Assembly: GCA_947650285.1 (NCBI GenBank)
Contig: CANTFL010001383.1
Coordinates: 186,001 to 250,000 of the forward strand
Source of the DNA: Hyaloperonospora brassicae
Taxonomy: Eukaryota > Oomycota > Peronosporomycetes > Peronosporales > Peronosporaceae
Direction of reading: 5' to 3'
DNA: 64,000 bases
Part shown: positions 56,857-64,000 of the stretch, piece by piece
Layout of the letters: every line of letters begins with the position of its first letter
Position numbering within the stretch: the stretch's first letter is position 1
Made by a program: the position numbers and the translations under genes
Notes under the pieces: generated by a model
Databases searched by the model: none
The model's input: only the letters and a program-made list of their open reading frames with translations
What the model was told of the DNA's origin: nothing

Positions 56857-57179
56857 TTGCTTGTACTCTGTGGCTGCGCACGCTCCTTACCGTTTCGTAG
56901 TTGTAGCAGGAAGAGGAGTAGCAGTAGTAGTGGGAGAAGGAGAAGGTCGATGCCGCAACATGTTCTCGCCACCGAAGACGTGCGCATAGTCGCACCTGTC
57001 GTGGCGACACATTTGGCGGGTGCGATACCTTTCGGGCTCCGTCTTCGCACTGCTTCGTGGTCGATCTTCGGACCTGACGTTGGGAATTGATTTTTCGCAC
57101 TGGCGACAAGCGGCAGAGCTTCTCTGACGCTTCTCGCAACTCGCGCAAAGGCCTGCGGACGTCCTACGGCCAAAAGCTC

Positions 57180-57830
57180 CTACCGTGAACGCCTGTGCAG
57201 CTGGGCACGTCGTCTTTTTGCATCACGAAAAGTCGGACGAAGACCTGTGGGAGGCCGTGTTGCGTACACTGCACTACTGGGCGACGGTCGTGCGCAAGAG
57301 GGCCTCGTGGATGGGAACAGCCTCGAGCCACGTCCGACTAACTAGTGCGAATAGGGCGCCTGAAGCACCTGTTCATGCGAAAGCGACCCAGAGAGCGTCT
57401 GGTCGCGAGCGCACCGCAAAGACAGACGGACACGTTGCTCGACTGTGGGTACACGATCTCGTCTGGTGAAACCGTCGAAAGTTTAGTGGCGGCGTTCAGT
57501 TCAGAAGAGTGGGTGGCTGCGTCTACAGGTTCTTATTGCGTGTGTGTGCGTGTGCGTGGAGCCAGGTGAAGCGACATGTAGGTCCATAAATATCGCCATT
57601 TTTGCTCTGCCATCTGCAAGTCGGTCGCTGAACGGCCGACTACAAGTGGCTTGAGATGCGCTCGCGCTGATGCAAAGTACGGTATGGACGATGCAATAAA
57701 CTGCTATGACGACGACGGAATAGAGTGCGTGTCAATAGCGGTCGTATTCCATGTAGCGTCCGCCGCAACACAAGTCGAACAGTCGGATATGCTGCAACTA
57801 CTCCTCCTCCTCCAACTTCTACTACTGCTC
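57180..57830. other. Intergenic, kinase to HAD-IGPD gene
   Basis: This region should hold the divergent promoters of the kinase and the HAD-IGPD gene. Frames such as 57185-57469 have no motif. I saw no clear initiator motif. Confidence 0.4.
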
Positions 57831-57835
57831 CTCCA

Positions 57836-57881
<46 letters not shown>
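57836..57881. repeat. (CTA)n microsatellite
   Basis: About fourteen CTA units lie 120 bp before the HAD-IGPD start, in the presumed leader or promoter. Confidence 0.9.
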
Positions 57882-57999
57882 TTCTTCTTTCCGGTTGTAC
57901 CATGCCCACGGCCGACAAGAGTCCACCAATCAGAGTCCATCAACCGCAGACATCAATCGATATACCGGTATTCGAGCCCACGCCATCGCATTTGGGATC

Positions 58000-59560
58000 A
58001 TGCCGTCTCCCGTCCAAGCGCTGCTGCTCGACATGGACGGCGTGTTGGCCGACGTGTCGCAGTCGTACCGCCAGGCGATCATCGACACGGCGCGTCACTT
58101 TGGCGTCTCCGTCACACACGACGACATTGAGCGGCTGAAACTCGCGGGCAATGCCAACAACGACTGGCACCTTACGCACCGTCTCATTGGTGTCGCTGCC
58201 GCCGCCGCCGCCAGTAGTGGAAGTGGTAGTTCGACCGTTCCATCGCTCGAGGCAGTGACGGCCCAGTTTGAAGCCATGTACCAGGGCGTGGGTACCACGC
58301 CTGGCCTCTGCGCGCTCGAGACGCTGCTGACTCCGGTTGGGTTGCTGCAAGAGTTACGGTGCCGACTGCCAAAGGGCATAGCCGTCGTCACAGGTCGGCC
58401 GCGGAACGACTGCGTCGCGTTTCTACGCACGCACGGCCTTGAACATGTGTTTGCGGCGTTGGTTTGCATGGAGGACTGTCTGCCGAAGCCGTCAGACGAG
58501 CCGATTCGCTTGGCGCTCGACGCTCTCGACGTGCGTCCCGAAGCCGCTGTGATGGTCGGCGACACCGTCGACGACGTGATTGCAGCGCGCACAGCCGGTA
58601 CAGCCGTCTACGGCGTGTTGACGCCAGTGGATCACGCCAAAGCTGTGCTGGACCAGACGCCAGCGCCGATTGAAAACGTGCTGCTGCAATTAGGGGCAGC
58701 TAAGGTGTTGAAGCCTGGACTGGCAGAGCTGTTGGACCTCATTCCACCCGCACAGCGCAGTGACTCGGGCGCGAGCGCTGACAAACGAGGACAGCAGACA
58801 GCTGGGAAGCGGGAAGCCACCAAGTGCCGCGTGACAAACGAGACGTCGATCAACGTCAAGCTGTCATTGGACGGCACGGGCAAAGCCAAAGTACGTTGTA
58901 CGGATCGCCTGTCTGACATATGGACGTTGTGACGACGTGAGACACACTGTGGGATTGACGCTCTTGTTGCTGTCCCGTTTGCTCGATGTGTCTGTTTTCT
59001 TGTCTCTTTTTGTCTGCGCGTGCGCGTGTGGGCTCTCTTTTGTGTATCGGTTTCTGCAGGTGAGCTCGGGCATCGGGTTCTTGGACCACATGCTGTCGGC
59101 GTTGGCCAAGCACAGCCGCTTTGATCTCGAGCTCGAGTGCAAAGGCGATACGTGGATCGACGACCACCACACGACCGAGGACTGTGCGCTCACGCTCGGA
59201 GAAGCGTTCGATGCAGCGCTTGGCGATCGGGCGGGTATCGCTCGCTTTGGATCCGCTTGTGTGCCACTGGACGAAGCGCTGTCACGCGCTATTGTGGACA
59301 TCTCGAGCCGCGCACACAGCGAAGTCAACTTGCACCTGGTCCGTCCGACCGTGGGCGAGTTGTCGTGTGAGATGATCACGCACTTTTTCGAATCGTTCGC
59401 CAGCGCGGCGCGTCTGACGCTGCATGTTGACGTCCTCCGCGGCCGCAACGACCACCACCGCGCCGAAGCGTCCTTCAAAGCTCTGGCCGTGGCGCTGCGC
59501 ACTGCTGTCAAGCACGACGCTACTGCCGGTGTGCCAAGTACCAAGGGCGTGCTAGCTTGA
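58000..59560 (+). CDS. HAD phosphatase-IGP dehydratase fusion (histidine biosynthesis)
   Basis: Two exons, 58000-58890 and 59060-59560, give 463 residues. The start is the ATG at 58000 ([15 protein letters not shown]), since the in-frame codons before it have no ATG. Residues 5-250 are a HAD hydrolase: motif [11 protein letters not shown] (Asp11, Asp13), [16 protein letters not shown] and GDTVDD. Residues ~275-463 are imidazoleglycerol-phosphate dehydratase: [53 protein letters not shown] and [13 protein letters not shown], with the metal-binding His/Glu sets intact. IGPD removes water from imidazoleglycerol phosphate. The HAD part may dephosphorylate histidinol phosphate, by analogy with bacterial bifunctional HisB, but it belongs to a different HAD subgroup, so that role is inferred. 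It is probably cytosolic. Confidence 0.92.
58891..59059 (+). other. Intron of the HAD-IGPD gene
   Basis: 169 bp, AAA|GTACGT donor and TTTCTGCAG|GTG acceptor. Splicing joins GTGKAK to [12 protein letters not shown], the expected continuous IGPD sequence. Confidence 0.9.
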
Positions 59561-60288
59561 GCAGTTGCACTGTGCTCGAGGGCAGATAGACACAGTCGAG
59601 CAGAGTGAGTGCGTGCTGGATGAGATCCAGTGTGGCGTTGTTGATTGTGACATTGCGAGGATCGTGTCACGGGCTCAGTACCAATGTTGGCGTTGTGCGG
59701 GTTGGCTCAGCTTTTTGCTGCTTGAGTTAGTGGTTGTCGGTGGCACTTTGGGGCAAGTCAGACGATGAGAGGTCGACATGGATTGGAGTAGAGGTGGCCG
59801 TAGGTGGAGTGCTTAGACTTTTGCTGCCGACGAATGTACGTACACGTATCTGCCCTCACAAATCTCTACCACTTGGCTCACGAGGTAGTTACCAGCTCTC
59901 TGTGCGACGTCCCGCGCTATCCGGCACAGAACAGAGAAAAGGACCAGGAGTTTCAATCGAGAGAGACGCGCACAAAACGCGGTGCGAAGACTGTGTGCTG
60001 TGTCGTCAGTGTCTGCGGAAACACAAAACACGGTCCGATGTGCTGCCACATTAGGAAAACATCACTGACCGTTATCCCATCCCATCCCACATACACACAC
60101 ACTATCTCCCCGTATTCCGAAACCAACTACGACAACATGGGCAAAACAACTTGTGGGCAAAGTACGTGCTACTTCATTGACAATCTTTCGCTGTCCTTCG
60201 TGCGACAACCAGTCCAATCAAGAACCACTGTCGTCTGCTGTTGGTCGAGAAGTAGTACCTCCCGGTGTAGATCTAGCACGTCCTAAAA
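59561..60288. other. Intergenic, HAD-IGPD to elicitin-like gene
   Basis: Convergent 3' flanks of two genes. I saw no additional gene; short frames lack motifs. Confidence 0.5.
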
Positions 60289-60834
60289 CTAGGCCAACAA
60301 GGCCGTCAGCGTCGCAATGGACGCGACCGCCACAGCTGATAGGACCGCAGCTGTCGACGCAGGCGAAGCCATCGAACCCGAATGGCTCGAGCTGTCCCCA
60401 GTGTGGTCGTGGCCACTCATGTCCTTTGACTCTGTTGCCCGTTCGTTGCCACTGCTCCCTTCGGCGGCGTCGAGGGTCTCGTGGCACACGTCGTGGAGCT
60501 CGGACACTTCGGCCGAGAGGTTACGGAGTGTACCCATGTACGTGATGTTGCAGTCGAGCGGCGCCATGAGCGCGTGAATGGGCTCGAGGCACGTGGACGA
60601 GTTGCAGAACACAAAGAGGTTCTCGGCCGTGAAGTTTAACACGTCAAAGACCGACGAGACGTTGAACGTCGCGCCTTCGGCACACGTACTAAAGAACGTG
60701 CTGTTGTCAATCGTGGCCACGAAAGACTCGCTCACGTTCGATGGACACTCTTGGGCCGCGACGAGGAACGGCGTCGACGACGACGTCACGAGGAGAGCCG
60801 TCAAGACAGTGGACACGACGTTGGGACCAGTCAT
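60289..60834 (-). CDS. Elicitin-like secreted protein
   Basis: 181 residues from the ATG at 60834 (MTGPNVVSTVLTALLV); upstream in-frame codons are leader. Residues 1-27 are a signal peptide (cleavage near LVAAQ). The mature part has six cysteines, C30, C51, C77, C82, C95 and C117, with spacing 20-25-4-12-21. This fits the three-disulfide elicitin-like fold but not the exact classical elicitin spacing. Seven N-glycosylation sequons are present. A Ser/His-rich tail (about 125-155) ends in a hydrophobic stretch (TAAVLSAVAVASIATLTALL), typical of a GPI-anchor signal. It probably sits on the cell surface. Elicitins bind sterols or lipids; whether this relative does is unknown. Confidence 0.82.
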   Translation of the reverse strand: MTGPNVVSTVLTALLVTSSSTPFLVAAQECPSNVSESFVATIDNSTFFSTCAEGATFNVSSVFDVLNFTAENLFVFCNSSTCLEPIHALMAPLDCNITYMGTLRNLSAEVSELHDVCHETLDAAEGSSGNERATESKDMSGHDHTGDSSSHSGSMASPASTAAVLSAVAVASIATLTALLA

Positions 60835-60887
60835 TTGTAGAAGGAGCACAGCGAGTAGAGGATGACGAGGGACGTGAGTTGGACTGT

Positions 60888-60904
60888 GGGAATGGAAAAG
60901 TGAG
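60888..60904 (-). promoter_or_regulatory. Putative initiator of the elicitin-like gene
   Basis: On the minus strand ctcacttttccattccc lies 54-70 bp upstream of the ATG. It resembles the motif ahead of the NLP gene (tcattttcca) and the oomycete initiator in general. Confidence 0.45.
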
Positions 60905-60975
60905 TGCTCGAATGTGTGTGTGTGTGTGAGTCGGAGTGTGCAACGAGGAGGTACTACTGGCCACGCGCTGGACAA

Positions 60976-62634
60976 AACAGTGTGGAAAGGAGTCCGTTAG
61001 CTGCATCCGGTGGTGATGGCGGGCGTCCTGAAGCGATTCTTGACAGGCGACTGCTGATGGGTCGGAGCTACACGAGAACGCACGGGCACTTCTTCCGTGT
61101 GCGGTCGTTACAGCGGGAAATGACTGGACAGCGCGAGTCGGGTGTTTCAACGTCAGGTGGTAGAGGTATACCTGGCGGGTCTACATCCGTTACAACTGCC
61201 CAACAAGCAGCGGGGGGGGGAGTGACAAAAGAGGTCGGGTGACGTGCTGTACGAAGACTGTGTGCGAAGTCGACGAATGCTGTCACGCACGTTGCTTCGA
61301 CTCAAGTGCGAGACCACACTCGGTACTGTGTATGTGTAGACGCTCTCTGAGTTCGATCCTGCGACGCGATCTGATCTTCGACTCAAGCCGACTCCGCTGC
61401 TCCAGTCTTTCGATCGGTTACATCGCTGTCCTCGTAAGTTACACTTGTCGACCACGCAAACGGAACGAGTCGATCACGATTCGATATGGTAAGACCCGCG
61501 TGACTACAGCCTCCTCATGTACAATGCACGCAATTGCATATTGACGTACGGATACCACCGCTTCCACGCGACTCATGCAGGCAGTCCGCCGTCTGTCTTT
61601 TCTGTCTGTCGGTCACGAAGAGCGATAGACGAAAGCCAATGGGGTACTACGCTGCATCTCGTGTGCGGAGCTCTCTATCGTGTCAACAGCTGCTGCCTAT
61701 CGAAAGGTATCACATGATTTGCCGCGAAGAAGTGCAGTGTTCGTTCCTCCCATCTGTACGCGCTGCTGTCGTTACGCAACGGACGCAAGAGATCCGCTCC
61801 GCGTGGTCGACTATACTCGTGTATACATGCAGCGAACTAAATATATACACGCTCTGGAGACCGAACGATCGTGCAGTGCTATCCGAGACGACAAGTGTTG
61901 GCCGCTAGGCGAAGTCATACGTGCACGAGGCGCATGTTACTAGTCACAGACGCCGCTACTGCTCCAAGTTGCTCGCGAGTGCGCTATTTCAGTGTGCTAA
62001 GCTGCAACTGGGATCGCATGGAGCAGTCACTTGCTGTCGCGGTAGCAAATATACATGAGGCAGCCGCTACTGCTCCAAGTTGCTCGCGTCAGCGTGCGAT
62101 GTGGGTCAATAGCGAAGCATGACGGCAGTCTACGTCACAGCGTCAGCGTTCGCTACAAAGCCTGGCAAACGGTATTCTTCGTATTATATCGACGCAGATG
62201 TTGCATGCCACCCACATCACAAAGCTGTTCATGCTCTTGTAGGGCATAGCTGCAGATGGTGATGGCAACGAGGCCACATCGATACAATAGCAGTGCAAGG
62301 AGTACACACCTTCATTGCAGCATGTCGGCTTCTAAGGGTTGAGAACAACACTATCGAGATATTTCTTGCTGATACATGGCAGCATATATACCGTACGCAT
62401 TGCGTGAAAGCCCCTGACACAGTGTGTACTTGTCGCTGGTATGTATGACTCGGACTGGCGATAATGTGCGGTACGTATCTGTCCACAAGAGCTTCTCTTT
62501 GGTTGCGTGTCGTATCGGACAAGATGCTATATACGACCACAACTGACAGCTTCGACCTGTTGCTACGCATTGTCATCGATAGTCGGTCCTGTTGTTAGGC
62601 TTTTGTCGCAGCAAGCAGTCGACGTGTTCTTCCT
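60976..62634. other. Gene-free stretch with a short direct repeat
   Basis: No convincing gene on either strand. A ~26-bp direct repeat, gccgctactgctccaagttg plus ctcgcg, occurs at about 61952 and 62061. Confidence 0.5.
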
Positions 62635-62833
<199 letters not shown>

Positions 62834-64000
62834 AAAACAGGTGCTGCGCCTGATGACTGTCGTCGACCACGTCGTGTTCCGAACCAACTGCCACACCGCA
62901 CACTTCACGCCGCTCCTAACTCAGTACGCGCACCTGCCATGTTCGTCGTCGCAGCGGTACTGCGACCAGAGGGCAACAAGTCGGCGCCCCGATGACCACT
63001 TGCACACGACATCATACGAACCTGCGCAGACCATTTGTTGCTGGCTCTGCCCGCACGACGAAACCGCCTGCAGCGATCGCAATGACACGAAAACTTGTGC
63101 GACGCGAAGGCGGTGGGTGGGGATCGAGTCGTTCGTGGCAAGTCGATGCCGCTCACGCAGCGCCTTAGCTGCAACGTGCAGTGACTGAACCTCTTTGTTC
63201 ACTATTGCTGCCGTCGTTGGCGACATGGCGACGGACGAGACAAAAGATCACCGCAGCAGGTACCGCTTGCACGTCCCGCGGCTGCAAGTTGAGGCGCGAA
63301 GACGCCTGTAGCGCTGTGTGCATGTGAACGTGGGAGAAAAGTTGTCTGCTTGTCCCCTGCGTTCCCCTTGTCAGACTGCTCTGTTCGTACAGACGTCGAT
63401 CGGACCGCCAGGTGAACGGCCCAAAGGAGAGAGTTGAGGCACCCGCAGGCGATCCACAGTGTCCCACAGGTGCGCGTGCGACACATTTCGAGCAGAGGAA
63501 CGACACCGCCGCCTTCGGACACTGTCGATCCGCTGCGGATGGGTCAACGGACTCGGCGGTCCGGACAGGAAAATAAAGGACGGACGGACGGACGGACGGA
63601 CGGACCTCTGTCTACCCACTTGTCCGCTTGTGTGCATTGCTATCGATATGTAGGAGGATGAAAACACGTGGCACGCGGCTGCCCTTACTACGGCGGCGCA
63701 GGAGAGAGCAAGAAGACGCATTGTGTGTGACGCACGAGGCGACGCGATCGGTACAATCACACTCCATTGTTTATAAACTAATGCACACACAGCTCTCTCT
63801 CAATCTCTCTCTATCGCCATTGTTCCTTCACGTCCACTGTCGTGTCGCAGTACGCCATGGCGTCGACAAGGGCCTCTCAGAGGTAAATCAGAACGGGCTG
63901 ATCGCTCTGCAGTCGGTACTGTCCCCCGCTTGCGACGGATGATGGGGATGATGGTGATGATGATGATGACGATGAGGAAGAGGAGGAGGAGAAGGATAGT
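62834..64000. other. Window end, no recognised gene
   Basis: Frames on both strands (for example 62921-63226 minus, 63371-63790 minus) lack motifs and overlap each other. A (GGAC)n run lies at 63578-63605, and the last 60 bp are GAT/GAG-rich. Confidence 0.45.

Noticed and set aside
56585..57148. N-terminal extension of the kinase
   Set aside because: The open frame continues but encodes repeated Tyr-Leu-Pro-Thr and His-Thr-Tyr from tetranucleotide microsatellites; I chose the ATG at 56584.

Overview
This window looks like nuclear DNA of a plant-pathogenic oomycete (Peronosporales: a Phytophthora or downy-mildew relative). The grounds are an intact secreted NPP1/NLP-family gene, an elicitin-like gene, a HAD phosphatase fused to imidazoleglycerol-phosphate dehydratase, an EF-hand CorA-type channel, short GT-AG introns of 170-180 bp, oomycete-type initiator motifs ahead of two secreted-protein genes, and Crypton-like and chromodomain Ty3/gypsy (chromovirus) elements of the kind common in these genomes. 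The organism call is an inference from gene content.

The layout has two halves. Positions 1-47,000 are a gene-poor, repeat-built region. It starts with an old decayed chromovirus (1-1022 and 5018-8470) split by a ~4 kb block holding Crypton relics. Two closely related, nearly complete chromovirus copies follow: A at 8891-16884 and B at 19818-27808, B flanked by a 5-bp target duplication. Between A and B sits the only intact host-type gene of this half, a secreted NLP (18515-19312) with a degenerate heptapeptide. Downstream are a 1.57 kb element with long inverted repeats and 9-bp flanking repeats (MULE-like, 27950-29517), relics of at least two more gypsy families, and a third, more decayed gypsy element D (38375-45403) with 478-bp LTRs and a tRNA-Leu-like gene inside it.

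Positions 47,000-61,000 are a gene-dense island. It holds a TPR protein with a 2OG-Fe(II) oxygenase-like fold (minus), an unknown protein with a Gly-Asn repeat (minus), a CorA channel (minus, one intron), a TKL kinase (minus), a HAD-IGPD histidine-biosynthesis fusion (plus, one intron) and an elicitin-like protein (minus). I see no convincing gene from 61,000 to 64,000, mostly simple repeats.

Two element-level signals stand out. First, copies A and B are packed with short perfect inverted repeats along LTRs and coding regions: sixteen with 9-13 bp stems are listed for 9322-14740. Second, each chromovirus group carries a long reading frame antisense to the 3' end of pol, overlapping the chromodomain-side coding sequence. 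It encodes a Ser/Asp-rich head and a coiled-coil tail, and it is better preserved than the sense pol frame in element D. The LTRs of A and B also show a two-by-two mosaic of U3 and U5 subtypes, and A and B share premature stops. This points to recombination or duplication of an already defective element rather than independent retrotransposition.
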